Positions 1 through 8,797 are shown, counted from the first letter of the stretch. The stretch: 64,000 nt of DNA from Chryseobacterium luquanense (GCF_026460945.1 NZ_JAOVZV010000003.1:124001-188000); one strand, 5' to 3'. Numbers and translations: made by a program. Notes: a model not told the origin generated them from the letters alone.

Positions 1-258
1 CATGGTTTCGTTCCAAACGGTTCTTCCTTTCACAAAATCAAGATCTTGTTTTAGGAATCCGATGGTAATATTTCCTTCAGGAACAACGTTTCCTTCATAG
101 AAAGTGATTTCTCCGGAAAGCATTTTCAGAAGCGTAGATTTCCCCGCTCCGTTTTTACCAACCAAACCAATTTTATCATCTTTTTTAATAGTAAAATTTA
201 CGTTTTGAAATAAATAATTACCCGAATGATGTAATCCTAAACCCTGAACCGAAAGCAT
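1..258 (-). CDS. ABC-F family ATP-binding protein, N-terminal fragment
   Basis: The first 86 codons of an ATPase gene whose remainder lies beyond the left edge. The protein starts 'MLSVQGLGLHHSG' and carries a Walker A motif 'GKNGAGKST' near residue 34, followed by 'LKMLSGE' and 'GFLKQDL', the usual order in the first nucleotide-binding domain of ABC-F (Uup/EttA-type) proteins. There is no membrane segment. ABC-F proteins act on ribosomes, not in transport. Which subfamily this is cannot be told from the fragment. The start is the only ATG that keeps the family-typical N terminus. Confidence 0.85.
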   Translation of the reverse strand, partial: MLSVQGLGLHHSGNYLFQNVNFTIKKDDKIGLVGKNGAGKSTLLKMLSGEITFYEGNVVPEGNITIGFLKQDLDFVKGRTVWNETM

Positions 259-523
259 TTGAAATGAATATTAAAAGTGAATAATGAATGTGAATCTTTT
301 TCGGGTGCAAAAATACGGAAAAGAAATGAATGACAGGAAAATAAAAAAGAGCCGTCTAAATGACAGCTCCCCGCTAAATTTTAAAAAGAACGTTTGCCTA
401 GAATATAATTTCTGAAATTAAGCAGGAATTTTCAATCATCAGTAATTTCATGTAGTTGCTCTAAATGAACATGACAAAGTAACGACCGAAAATTGTAAAT
501 AGTATACGTAGAAATACGCAAAT

Positions 524-548
524 AAAAAATTCCGTATTTCTACGGAAT
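524..548 (-). terminator. Terminator after the response regulator gene
   Basis: The stem 529-536/541-548 (ATTCCGTA/TACGGAAT, loop TTTC) is followed on the minus strand by a T-run. It sits 10 nt beyond the regulator stop. A competing perfect 12-bp pairing (507-518 with 533-544) overlaps it. Confidence 0.7.
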
Positions 549-557
549 CAATTTCTT

Positions 558-1229
558 TTAAGCGGGAGCATAAATATTATTAACGATGGCATAAATTACG
601 ATTCCAACCGTATTTTTTGCTCCAATTTTTTCAATGGCTCGTTGTCGATGACTTTCTACCGTTCGCGGACTGATAAAGAGTTTTTCGGCAATTTCATTAT
701 TGGTTAATTCCTGACAAATTAATTTCACAACATCTCTTTCTCTTTCTGAAAGATCGTCTTCCATATCAAAGAGTGATTTTTTTTTTGAAGAATTATTCAT
801 GTAGGAAAGAAGCATTTCGTGATCTTCGTTGGTGAAGAAAATTCCGTTCTCATGAACTTTTGTAATGGCTTCTATAAAAAGTTTTTTGTTGGAATTTTTC
901 GGTAGAAACGCAGAAACGCCCAATTTCACCATATACCCCAAAACAGATGTTTTGTAATGTGAAGAAAGAATAATGATTTTTAAATCCGGATATTTATCTT
1001 TTAAAATCCCGACTAATTCGAAACCATTCATTGGTTGCATCTGTACATCAACTAATGCAATATCGGGAAATTTATCGCTGTTAATTGTTTCTAGATTTTC
1101 GAGAAAAACATTTCCGTCATTTGCCATCATCGTCACCGAAAAGTTTTTTTCTTTAGACAAAAGCATTTTTACACCTTCAAGAATCAACTGCTCATCATCT
1201 ACTAAGGCAATTTTAATTTGCTCACTCAT
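558..1229 (-). CDS. LuxR/NarL-type two-component response regulator
   Basis: A 223-residue cytoplasmic regulator. The receiver domain covers about residues 5-122: acidic pair D11/D12, likely phospho-acceptor D61 in 'IALVDVQM', and conserved lysine K111 in 'AFLPKNSN'. The LuxR helix-turn-helix is at about 157-215 ('LSERERDVVKLI', 'NNEIAEKLFISPRTVESHR'). Its start codon overlaps the stop of the histidine kinase gene by 1 nt (TAATG), so the two are translationally coupled and are almost certainly a cognate pair. The signal and target genes are unknown. Confidence 0.93.
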   Translation of the reverse strand: MSEQIKIALVDDEQLILEGVKMLLSKEKNFSVTMMANDGNVFLENLETINSDKFPDIALVDVQMQPMNGFELVGILKDKYPDLKIIILSSHYKTSVLGYMVKLGVSAFLPKNSNKKLFIEAITKVHENGIFFTNEDHEMLLSYMNNSSKKKSLFDMEDDLSERERDVVKLICQELTNNEIAEKLFISPRTVESHRQRAIEKIGAKNTVGIVIYAIVNNIYAPA

Positions 1230-1936
1230 TATTTTTTCTGAATTTTAAAAATTAATCGACTTCCTTTATTGAGGATGCTTTTCCATTTAAATTTTGCGTC
1301 CATCGATTTCATTCTGGATTCTATATTTTTGATACCCATTCCTTTTTTAACTTTTTCGTAATCAAAACCTTGTCCGTTATCAAAGATAACAATTCCGGTA
1401 AAATTTTGAAAATCTTTAATTATGATATCAATCTTTTCTGCTGTAGAATGTTTGATAACATTAGTTGTAAACTCCTGAATAATACGATAAATCTGAACTT
1501 CTACAAATAAATCTCTTTGAGCATACTTTGAAGACACATGCAATGAAATATTAATTCTTGCCGATAAATTGGTAATTAATTCTTCAATATATAAAATCAA
1601 ACCTAATTTCTCTAAATTCACAGGATATAAGGAATGAGAAATACTTCTTGTACTGTCAATCAATTCAGAAATTTGATTAGAAATAACTTCTGAAGTAGAT
1701 TCATCTTCAATATCCAAATTATTTAGCCACAAAGAAAGGATATTCAATCGATTTCCGATGTCATCATGTACTGAAACGGCAATTCTTTTTCGTTCTTCTT
1801 CCTGAACTTTGGTATTTTCTAAAACCAACTGTTTCTGATGCTGAATTTCAGCCCTGCTTTGTACATCTTTTTCTCTAACAATACGATCGATAAACGTTTT
1901 GTAGAGCACTAAAATAAAGAATACAATAATCGCCAA
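1229..1936 (-). CDS. Sensor histidine kinase (HisKA_3 type), start uncertain
   Basis: A NarX/DegS-like kinase: an N-terminal membrane helix, a short coiled linker, the HisKA_3 box 'ERKRIAVSVHDDIGNRLN' with phospho-acceptor H57, then the ATPase lobe with N box 'FTTNVIKHS', G1 'DNGQGFD' and G2 'GMGIKNIESRM'. There is no extracellular sensor domain, so input probably comes from a partner such as the multi-helix protein encoded just upstream. No ATG or GTG is available. The given start is a TTG that would cut the membrane helix short. The frame stays open upstream, and an ATT at 1985-1987, overlapping the end of the preceding gene, would restore a complete helix. Confidence 0.88.
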   Translation of the reverse strand: MAIIVFFILVLYKTFIDRIVREKDVQSRAEIQHQKQLVLENTKVQEEERKRIAVSVHDDIGNRLNILSLWLNNLDIEDESTSEVISNQISELIDSTRSISHSLYPVNLEKLGLILYIEELITNLSARINISLHVSSKYAQRDLFVEVQIYRIIQEFTTNVIKHSTAEKIDIIIKDFQNFTGIVIFDNGQGFDYEKVKKGMGIKNIESRMKSMDAKFKWKSILNKGSRLIFKIQKK

Positions 1937-1974
1937 TGTGACGATTATTAAAACTAGCAGGTTGATATTTAGAG

Positions 1975-2598
1975 TTACTTCTTTAATTTTAAAAAGGTAT
2001 AAATAAATGAACTATATAAAATACTTGACAAAACTGTATTGACTCCTAAAACCATATAAAAATTATTTTCTGAAAGATTTTGAAGCTGTTGAAAAATAAT
2101 GAAAACAAATACCGAAACAGAATAATAAAAGAAAATACAAGCATCAATTAAAGTAAATCTACTTACATTCTTACTGCTCTGAATCCGCTGAATCAATGTA
2201 AATCCGGCAAGGCAAATAATGATAATATTCGATCCCACTTTCACCTCATCAAAATTAAATGCAATATTGGGAATATTACTGATAATTAAAAACAACAGGG
2301 CAACAAAAGAAGTTATTCCAAATAAATACTTTGGCAAATCAAGTTTTTTAATAAATAAACTTGTAAGAAGTAAAAATTCTCCAGCTATGTAATACGGATA
2401 AATGAACGAAGTATCTTGTAATTCGATTACATAAGCAAAAAAAAGACTCATTAGTTCGATAAGAAAAAGAAAAACAATATAATATGCATATTGTTTTTCC
2501 TTTTTATTTAGAATGGTATATTTCCAAAATATGAGGAAAACTATTATTAAAAGTAATCCGTAATTGAGAAACAAAAATGTTTTATAGAAATTTACCAT
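1975..2598 (-). CDS. Multi-spanning membrane protein of unknown function
   Basis: A 207-residue protein with about six or seven hydrophobic helices joined by very short loops and no recognisable soluble domain. It lies between the unknown gene at 2614-3348 and the histidine kinase gene, with gaps of about 15 and 40 nt, so the four genes likely form one operon. The arrangement fits a membrane module passing a signal to a kinase that has only one membrane helix. That role is inferred from context alone. Confidence 0.75.
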   Translation of the reverse strand: MVNFYKTFLFLNYGLLLIIVFLIFWKYTILNKKEKQYAYYIVFLFLIELMSLFFAYVIELQDTSFIYPYYIAGEFLLLTSLFIKKLDLPKYLFGITSFVALLFLIISNIPNIAFNFDEVKVGSNIIIICLAGFTLIQRIQSSKNVSRFTLIDACIFFYYSVSVFVFIIFQQLQNLSENNFYMVLGVNTVLSSILYSSFIYTFLKLKK

Positions 2599-2613
2599 TA
2601 ATAATCTAAATTT

Positions 2614-3348
2614 CTATTCAAATCCATCAGGGATTTTGCAAACAGGAGGACATGGCTTTGCATAGTCAAAAGTATTTGAAATTGTTTCTGTACTTCCTCC
2701 TAAATTTTTAACAAAAGAAATGAAAATCAGCGCAGGAAGCTGCTTTTGATAAATTTCAGAATATTTTAATCCAAATGAACAAACGAAGCTTACTTCCACT
2801 TCAGATTTGGTGATTTTATCAAATGGAACATAAAATTTATTGAAAATACTTTTTCCTCCATTTTGTTTGTATTCAGCATAAAACCAATCCTGTCCGTTAC
2901 TTTGCCAAGATTCGATAGAATCAACCGCTTTGTCCTGCTCCATGATTGGTTTGCTAGCAACCGGCATAAACATATCAGAATCATTATCTATTTTGCGCAT
3001 ATCCTTCGACAAAACAGCATTCTTCACAACCGTATAAGTCTGAATTTCTGTAAGTTTTAAGTCTTGCTCTAAAGGCTCGAAAACAGAATAAGGAACTTCT
3101 CCTACAGTCATTTTATTTCCTTTTTCGTCAAGTGGACAAAGCATGATGTTTAATCGACCTTCAATAACGCCAACTTCTGCACAAAACTCTTTGTTTGCGT
3201 TTGATTTTTTAAGCCAATCAACTTGCTCAGGTGTAATGTTGAAAATATAATTTTCCGGGAAAAGATTTTCAAGGCTTCGTAAATCGGTCTTGGAGGTCAT
3301 CCATCCTTCTACCGCTGTTGTGTACTGATCTCTGTTTAAATTCTGCAT
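2614..3348 (-). CDS. Hypothetical protein, first gene of the two-component operon
   Basis: A 244-residue protein I do not recognise. It has no signal peptide or membrane segment. It is mixed alpha/beta in character and rich in charged residues, with a Cys-containing C-terminal tail 'PCPPVCKIPDGFE'. It is the promoter-proximal gene of the group running through the membrane protein, kinase and regulator, so it could be a target or a modulator of that system. Confidence 0.7.
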   Translation of the reverse strand: MQNLNRDQYTTAVEGWMTSKTDLRSLENLFPENYIFNITPEQVDWLKKSNANKEFCAEVGVIEGRLNIMLCPLDEKGNKMTVGEVPYSVFEPLEQDLKLTEIQTYTVVKNAVLSKDMRKIDNDSDMFMPVASKPIMEQDKAVDSIESWQSNGQDWFYAEYKQNGGKSIFNKFYVPFDKITKSEVEVSFVCSFGLKYSEIYQKQLPALIFISFVKNLGGSTETISNTFDYAKPCPPVCKIPDGFE

Positions 3349-3432
3349 TAATAAAGGTTTTTTAATTTTAAGCGATAAAATTATCGAATCCAGCGAAGCT
3401 ACACAAACATCTGTTTAATAAATAAGAATAAT

Positions 3433-4050
3433 TTAATAATTCCTCACCGTCACATGAAAACAACTTTGCTGTCTTTCTTTAATATAATAAATTCTACCTG
3501 CATCAGCGTAATATTTCAAAACCTTTTCCAAAGCTACTTCCATTTTTGGATTATTTTTTAAAACTCCGTTAAAACGGACGTAAGAAATATCGAAAGAATT
3601 GCCATAATTGTGCGAACTAATCCCTAAACTTGCATTAGAATTCACTTTTCTCAATCTGCATTGATCTTCAAGCGTTCTCGTAATCGAAGAAACCGTAAAA
3701 GTGTGACCTTTGGTTTCTTTGCTAAATTTTGAACCAATTTTCTCTAAAGTAGATTTTGCTTTTGAAACTAAATATGCTCTGCTGTAATCTAATTTTTGAA
3801 CCTTAAATCCTTTTCCTGATTTTTTAACCGTGTGAAACTTCCCTTTATTAATGTACTTCTGAACCTGCGAAGTATTTTTCAGAATGTTCACATTAAAACT
3901 TTTTGATGCATCCAAATGAGGTTTGTAAAGCGCAGTTGGTTCAACCTTCAAAACCTCTGTTAAATCATAACAAGGAAGAGATTTCATCGACTTCTGACTG
4001 TAAAAAGAATGTGAAAAAACAATAGGAATTATAAACAAGTACTTTTTCAT
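3433..4050 (-). CDS. DUF5715 family protein (M15 peptidase-like), exported
   Basis: A 205-residue protein with an N-terminal signal peptide ('MKKYLFIIPIVFSHSFYS'). The C-terminal half contains 'SSITRTLEDQCRL' and 'SSHNYGNSFDISYV', which match the SxHxxGxAxD zinc-site pattern of VanY/M15-like peptidases, and a late histidine in 'CFHVTVRN'. DUF5715 proteins are thought to act on cell-wall material, but the activity is unproven. The gene stands alone, with about 85 nt before the preceding minus-strand gene and an AT-rich divergent region shared with the aquaporin gene. Confidence 0.75.
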   Translation of the reverse strand: MKKYLFIIPIVFSHSFYSQKSMKSLPCYDLTEVLKVEPTALYKPHLDASKSFNVNILKNTSQVQKYINKGKFHTVKKSGKGFKVQKLDYSRAYLVSKAKSTLEKIGSKFSKETKGHTFTVSSITRTLEDQCRLRKVNSNASLGISSHNYGNSFDISYVRFNGVLKNNPKMEVALEKVLKYYADAGRIYYIKERQQSCFHVTVRNY

Positions 4051-4288
4051 GAAAGGCTATTTAGAATTTGAAAACAGACAAATTTTGATATTCTTACGCT
4101 CAAAGATATTAATTTAATGTAACGCCATAATAATTTACGATTAAAAACACACCTATAAATTGTGTTAAATTATTAAATTATAATTAAAATAAATAATAAA
4201 AATGCATTTTATAAATATTAAAAATATATAAATAATAAATTATTAATTTTTGTACATTAGCTTCCTAATTTAAAAAATACATTAAAAG

Positions 4289-5002
4289 ATGATTTCAAAA
4301 ACTTCAAAATTCGTAGCAGAAATGTTCGGAACAATGGTATTGGTTCTAATGGGTTGCGGAAGCGCAGTAATTGCAGGCGCAGATGGAACTACAGGTGTAG
4401 GACTTTTAGGAATTTCATTTGCATTCGGCTTAAGCGTCGTAGCAATGGCTTACGCAATTGGTCACATTTCAGGATGCCACATTAATCCCGCAATTTCTAT
4501 CGCAATGGTTGCAGCCGGAAGAATGAAAATGGACGAGGCAATTCGTTACGTTATCGCTCAAATCCTAGGAGCCATCATCGGAGCCGGAATTCTTTATCTT
4601 ATTTTCACCAATCATCCCGGTGCAGAAATGAAACCTTGGGCTTTAGGATCAAACGGTTGGGGAACAGGATATTTAGATGCTTACAACATGACCGCAGCTT
4701 TCGTAGCAGAATTTGTTTTCACATTCATCTTTTTGATGGTGATTTTAGGATCAACCTCTACTAAAAACATCAACGGTGGATTTGCTGGTTTAGCAATAGG
4801 ACTGGCTTTAGTTTTAATACATATTGTGGGAATTAAAATTACAGGAGTTTCTGTAAACCCGGCAAGAAGTATCGGCCCGGCAATTTTCGCAGGCGGAGAA
4901 GCACTTTCCCAACTATGGTTATTTATTGCAGCACCAGTTTTAGGAGGAGTTTTTGCAGCCTTCACTTATAATTTATTAATTGAAAAACCTGAAGCAAAAT
5001 AA
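4289..5002 (+). CDS. aqpZ: Aquaporin Z-type water channel
   Basis: A 237-residue major intrinsic protein with six membrane helices and two half-helices marked by NPA motifs ('CHINPAISI' and 'SVNPARSIGPA'). Selectivity-filter positions include His ('LIHIVG'), Thr ('ITGVS') and Arg (after the second NPA), which point to a water-selective channel rather than a glycerol facilitator. The aromatic filter position reads Tyr ('MAYAIGHISG') where E. coli AqpZ has Phe. The approximately 200 nt upstream are extremely AT-rich. A convergent terminator follows the stop. Confidence 0.95.
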   Translation: MISKTSKFVAEMFGTMVLVLMGCGSAVIAGADGTTGVGLLGISFAFGLSVVAMAYAIGHISGCHINPAISIAMVAAGRMKMDEAIRYVIAQILGAIIGAGILYLIFTNHPGAEMKPWALGSNGWGTGYLDAYNMTAAFVAEFVFTFIFLMVILGSTSTKNINGGFAGLAIGLALVLIHIVGIKITGVSVNPARSIGPAIFAGGEALSQLWLFIAAPVLGGVFAAFTYNLLIEKPEAK

Positions 5003-5023
5003 TTAAAGCTTTATATAAAAAAT

Positions 5024-5051
5024 AAATCCTGTCTTTTATCGGACAGGATTT
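5024..5051. terminator. Bidirectional terminator between converging genes
   Basis: The stem AAATCCTGTC (5024-5033) pairs with GACAGGATTT (5042-5051) and has T-runs on both strands. It lies between the aqpZ stop and the stop of the converging gene. Confidence 0.8.
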
Positions 5052-5052
5052 T

Positions 5053-5601
5053 CTATTTTATTTTCTTAATATCAAAAGGATTTTTAAAGATGAGTTCTTC
5101 GTGTTTTCCCTTGACTTCCATTTTCTTGTATAAAAGATTGAGCGCCATTTTTCTTATAAATAAATCTTTATCGGTTAATTTCCAATAAGAATCTTCGTGT
5201 ACTTTTTTAGGTTTTCTGATTAAATAAAACTCAGTTTCCCAAGAATCTACATTATGATAAAATTCGATAATTCCGCAATGTTCAGGAATTACAGAATGTT
5301 CAATCATTCCCATTGGCAATAAAAAACTGAAAGAATTGCAAATATAATCTCCACAACAAATTTTATCGTGCTTTAGAAATTTTTCACCTGTAGAAATATT
5401 GACGTAAGACTTTTTAAAATCATTTTTAAAATCGCTTTTGGAAAGTTTGATTTCAATTTCATGACTGAAACCATCTGAATTGATAATTAAAATATCTGCC
5501 TCCCAATCTGCCTGAAAATGATTGGTCAGCACAATCTCCTTCTCAAAATCACATTGAGAATGAATGTAGGAATGAACAAGTTCTTCTATTTTCACTTTCA
5601 T
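5053..5601 (-). CDS. Predicted PD-(D/E)xK nuclease-fold protein (MmcB-like)
   Basis: A 182-residue cytoplasmic protein. The segment 'WEADILIINSDGFSHEIEIKLSKSDF' (about residues 33-58, given here only as a motif location) fits the D...ExK signature of restriction-like nuclease folds, as in MmcB-type DNA-repair proteins. Two Cys in 'ICCGDYIC' follow. The fold assignment rests on this motif. No neighbour suggests a restriction-modification or defence locus: the flanks are an aquaporin and a LuxE-like enzyme. Confidence 0.55.
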   Translation of the reverse strand: MKVKIEELVHSYIHSQCDFEKEIVLTNHFQADWEADILIINSDGFSHEIEIKLSKSDFKNDFKKSYVNISTGEKFLKHDKICCGDYICNSFSFLLPMGMIEHSVIPEHCGIIEFYHNVDSWETEFYLIRKPKKVHEDSYWKLTDKDLFIRKMALNLLYKKMEVKGKHEELIFKNPFDIKKIK

Positions 5602-5634
5602 AAAATCCTGAATTTTGAATTTTAGAATTTTAGA

Positions 5635-6615
5635 TTAAGAAACCAAAAGACTGCACCCACGAATATCAGAATGATCAATCCTTCCCAAAACCTGAAATTT
5701 GTCGCCCATTGTTTTTCCCAAATCCTGCGTCGCAATAAAACTACAAGAATGAATATTCGCCAAATCGATAATATTAATCGCTCCGGTTCTACCCTCTCTT
5801 TCATAATTAAAAGGATCTTCAGTATTTCTCACCAAAACCCGCATCCAATTTGGACATTGATAAATATTTTCACCTAAAGAATATGCCTGAGAAAGCAATT
5901 CCGTCATGGAATATTCAGAATAAATTTTATGGGTTTTAAATCCATTCTGCAAAATTTTCAACAATTCATCTTTGGTCATCTCTTCTTTTCTACCTTTCAT
6001 TCCACCGGTTTCAATAACCGTTAAATTCAATGATTGAGAAATTGAAAGAGTGAGAGATTCTAAAGTATCTAAGAAGTCTAAAAGTGCAAAAGATACTCCG
6101 AAAAGAATGACTTTTTTATCTTTTAATTCATTTAAAAGTATAAATAAATCTTCATGATTGTAAAGAAAATATCCATTTTCAAGTTTGCCGGATTTTTTCA
6201 TTAAGTAATCAACCATGTAAATCAGCGACGAATTTTGTTTCTCAAGATAGCTTGGTAACAAACCTAAGAAAATAAAATCTTCCGGCTTTCCGACAAACTG
6301 TTCGAAGCTTTTGTAAATACTTTCCTGATAAATATTCTCGTCTGCAATAAAATGTTTAGACAAATTCATCTGCGTTGTTCCCGAACTCTGAAAAAACAAA
6401 TCTGTCGAAATATTTTTATTTAAAATCTGATGATTTTTAAACATTTCAATCGGCAAAAAAGGAATTTTTGCCAACGCATCTATATTTTGAGGATTAATAT
6501 TCAGATAATCGACAAACTTTCTATAAATCTCAATATTTTCATATTGAAAACGGAAAGTTTCGAGACAAGCTTTTAAAAAATCTTCTTCGGTTTGTATGTC
6601 AAAAATATTTTTCAA
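5635..6615 (-). CDS. LuxE/PaaK-family acyltransferase-like protein
   Basis: A 326-residue protein of the acyl-protein synthetase (LuxE) superfamily. It contains 'FFQSSGTTQ', which matches the SSGTT nucleotide-binding loop of adenylate-forming enzymes, 'ETGGMKGRKEEMTKDEL' and 'YSMTELLSQAY', which match the GGxKG and E-rich motifs of LuxE-like proteins. There are no luciferase genes nearby, so bioluminescence is not implied. It may activate a fatty acid or other carboxylic acid for an unknown acceptor. It follows on the same strand as the nuclease-fold gene, 33 nt apart. Confidence 0.7.
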   Translation of the reverse strand: MKNIFDIQTEEDFLKACLETFRFQYENIEIYRKFVDYLNINPQNIDALAKIPFLPIEMFKNHQILNKNISTDLFFQSSGTTQMNLSKHFIADENIYQESIYKSFEQFVGKPEDFIFLGLLPSYLEKQNSSLIYMVDYLMKKSGKLENGYFLYNHEDLFILLNELKDKKVILFGVSFALLDFLDTLESLTLSISQSLNLTVIETGGMKGRKEEMTKDELLKILQNGFKTHKIYSEYSMTELLSQAYSLGENIYQCPNWMRVLVRNTEDPFNYEREGRTGAINIIDLANIHSCSFIATQDLGKTMGDKFQVLGRIDHSDIRGCSLLVS

Positions 6616-6724
6616 TGTAATTTTCAGATTAAATGCAAAGCTTATTGATTCAAAATGAATCTTTTATAGATTAAAGCTTACTAATTCACAATTAATTTAT
6701 TTAAAACAGCTTATTTTGGTTAGG

Positions 6725-6816
6725 TTTTTGTAACATGAACTGCGGAATATGGATTAGTAATAAAGGCTGTAGAACCTTTATTCGAGAATTACCTCTTTTG
6801 GGGTAATTTTTTTTAT
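6725..6816 (+). ncRNA. Candidate small RNA ending in an orphan terminator
   Basis: Two hairpins lie in the gap between the LuxE-like gene and lpxH: 6759-6766/6775-6782 (AATAAAGG/CCTTTATT) and a strong G+C-capped stem 6787-6795/6800-6808 followed by eight T on the + strand. No + strand coding gene precedes this terminator, and the minus strand lacks a T-run, so it does not serve lpxH. The 5' end is a guess and no clear promoter was found. Confidence 0.3.
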
Positions 6817-7589
6817 TCCTGTTTTTCAAAAGTTTTCAACTCAAAATAATGCTCAAAAACGCCGTAGGTAAAATAGGAAATCCAGTCTCCTAAATTGATA
6901 TATTTTGAACTTTTTCCAAGGTCTAAAACCATCGGCAAATGTCTGTGACCGTAAATAAAGTAATCGATTTTCTCGGTTTCCAGTTTCTTTTTAGAATAGA
7001 TAATCAAAAACTCTTTGTCTTCACCTAAAAACTCTTTGTCTTCATCTCCCGAAATCATTTTATTTTTCTGAGACATATACAACGCTATTTTCATGGCAAT
7101 ATCTGGATGAAGCCATTTAAAAAACCATTGTGCAACAGGATTTGTAAAAACTTTTTTCATTCTTTTATACCCTTTATCTCCGGGTCCTAATCCGTCACCA
7201 TGAGCTAAAAGAAACTGTTTTCCTGCGATTTCGAAATATTGCTTTTTATAAAAAACGGTACATCCAATTTCTTCTTCCAAATAATCTTTCATCCACAAAT
7301 CGTGGTTTCCTACAAAAAAATAAACCTGAACTCCGTGATCTTTTAATTCGGCAATTTTACCAAGAACACGTACGTAACCTTTTGGAATTACGTGATTCCA
7401 TTCATGCCAAAAATCAAATAAATCACCCATCAAAAACAAAACCTGAGCATCATTTTTAATTTCATTCATCCAACGGATAAATTTCTGCTCACGAATTTTA
7501 CTCTGTTTCGGATCTGGTGCACCAAAATGCTGATCTGAAGCAAAATAAACTTTTTTTCCAGGTTCTAAATTAATGGTCGTCTTTAGCAC
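6813..7589 (-). CDS. lpxH: UDP-2,3-diacylglucosamine diphosphatase
   Basis: A 258-residue calcineurin-like phosphoesterase of lipid A synthesis, acting on UDP-2,3-diacylglucosamine at the inner membrane. The metal motifs are in order: 'ASDQHFG' (D-x-H), 'MGDLFDFW' (GDxxD), 'VGNHDLW' (GNHD), 'AHGDGL' and 'YGHRHLP'. The FDFWxEW stretch is typical of LpxH rather than of general phosphatases. It lies 26 nt downstream of queD on the same strand. Confidence 0.93.
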   Translation of the reverse strand: MLKTTINLEPGKKVYFASDQHFGAPDPKQSKIREQKFIRWMNEIKNDAQVLFLMGDLFDFWHEWNHVIPKGYVRVLGKIAELKDHGVQVYFFVGNHDLWMKDYLEEEIGCTVFYKKQYFEIAGKQFLLAHGDGLGPGDKGYKRMKKVFTNPVAQWFFKWLHPDIAMKIALYMSQKNKMISGDEDKEFLGEDKEFLIIYSKKKLETEKIDYFIYGHRHLPMVLDLGKSSKYINLGDWISYFTYGVFEHYFELKTFEKQE

Positions 7590-7615
7590 TTATTACGTTT
7601 TAAATTCAGCAAAAT

Positions 7616-8062
7616 TTATTGATTATCTTCCGCAAACCATTCTCCGTAAGAGTTTTCGGTTTCGTGAAGTTTTAAATATGCTAAAGAAATTCCTTCCGGA
7701 AGTTTTGTTTTTATTTTCGCTGCAATCGCATACAACATATTTTCGCAAGTTGGCTGAAAGTTGCAGTAAATTACTTTCTGACCTTTATTTTCAAGCTCTT
7801 CACCCATTTCTCTGTGCGGAGAAACACCATTTATTAAAACTGAATGATCCCAAACATCAACGATTTCTTCTTTTACAATGGTTTTAATATCACCAAAATC
7901 TACCACCATACCATTTTTAGGATTATCAAGATCATTAATTGGCTTTCCTTTTACAGTCACGAAAAGTTTGTAAGAATGTCCATGCATATTTTTACATTTT
8001 CCGTCATAATTGTACAAAACATGAGCAGTTTCGAATGTAAAAATTTTTGTAATACGTATCAT
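7616..8062 (-). CDS. queD: 6-carboxy-tetrahydropterin synthase (QueD/PTPS family)
   Basis: A 148-residue T-fold enzyme that makes 6-carboxy-tetrahydropterin for queuosine synthesis. Zinc-ligand histidines are seen in 'FETAHVL' and 'CKNMHGHSY', the catalytic Cys is in 'GKCKNMHGH', and the pterin-binding Glu lies in 'LHETENSYGEW'. No other queuosine gene is in the window. The short spacing to lpxH suggests co-transcription without functional linkage. Confidence 0.9.
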   Translation of the reverse strand: MIRITKIFTFETAHVLYNYDGKCKNMHGHSYKLFVTVKGKPINDLDNPKNGMVVDFGDIKTIVKEEIVDVWDHSVLINGVSPHREMGEELENKGQKVIYCNFQPTCENMLYAIAAKIKTKLPEGISLAYLKLHETENSYGEWFAEDNQ

Positions 8063-8128
8063 GGTGCAAAGATAAGGAAATTCAATACGTAAACGAATGA
8101 CCTTTGCCTTACTTTAATTTTGATTTAA

Positions 8129-8797
8129 CTAAAAAATCATTGCCAATGAAGCGATCAGTACAATAGGAACGACAATAAATAAAACCGGTAAAATAAGATT
8201 TAAAATAGCTTTTCCTATCGAAAATTTCTGAACTTCCGAAAGTCCGATTACCATAAAAACCAAAGTTGCTAGTGATAATAGATTTTCTATGACGAATGAA
8301 ATCCAGAAAATGACGTTTATGAGCATACTTTTTTCCAAATAACCTGCAAAATCTGTAAAATAATCAACACCGTAAACAGCGATCTGCAAAAACAGGAAAA
8401 ACAGACCTAAAATTGATGGAATCACTGAATAAGCCATCATTCTGAAAATGGAAGATGTATTTCCGACACCATTCAGCCATTTTCCGGACCAGCTTAATAG
8501 TGCCGCATAAATGTAATAGGAAATCCAACCTAATGCTCCACCAAGAATAACGCATCCGAAAACAATTAAAAACAGTGATGAGTGATCACCTATATTTTTA
8601 GAACTGGAACGCTGAAAAGCACTCGCTACACCCGCAAGAAACATAAGTAAGTACAAATATTTTTCGTATCGGGTATCGTTTATAAATTTAAAAACTCTTC
8701 GAGGTTCTGTCCAGATTTTTGTGAAAATATCTTTGTCTGACAGTGCATCATATTTTTCAAATTCGTCAAAACGAGCTTCAGCAATTTTTGTTTCCAT
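8129..8797 (-). CDS. Yip1-family membrane protein
   Basis: A 222-residue protein with a soluble N terminus of about 50 residues ('FTKIWTEPRRVFKFI') followed by five hydrophobic segments. The start 'W-x-x-P-x-x-x-F' and the 'MMAYSVIPSILGL' helix fit the Yip1/YIF1 domain. Bacterial members have no established role. The gene stands alone upstream of queD. Confidence 0.75.
   Translation of the reverse strand: METKIAEARFDEFEKYDALSDKDIFTKIWTEPRRVFKFINDTRYEKYLYLLMFLAGVASAFQRSSSKNIGDHSSLFLIVFGCVILGGALGWISYYIYAALLSWSGKWLNGVGNTSSIFRMMAYSVIPSILGLFFLFLQIAVYGVDYFTDFAGYLEKSMLINVIFWISFVIENLLSLATLVFMVIGLSEVQKFSIGKAILNLILPVLFIVVPIVLIASLAMIF

Noticed and set aside
5635..6615. Part of a bioluminescence (lux) operon
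   Set aside because: Only a LuxE-like acyltransferase is present. No luciferase or reductase genes flank it, and the superfamily is broad.
7006..7044. An 18-bp direct repeat with 21-bp period inside lpxH, encoding EDKEFLG-EDKEFLI
   Set aside because: The two similar peptide stretches are, as far as I recall, normal in flavobacterial LpxH, so a recent duplication is not needed to explain it.
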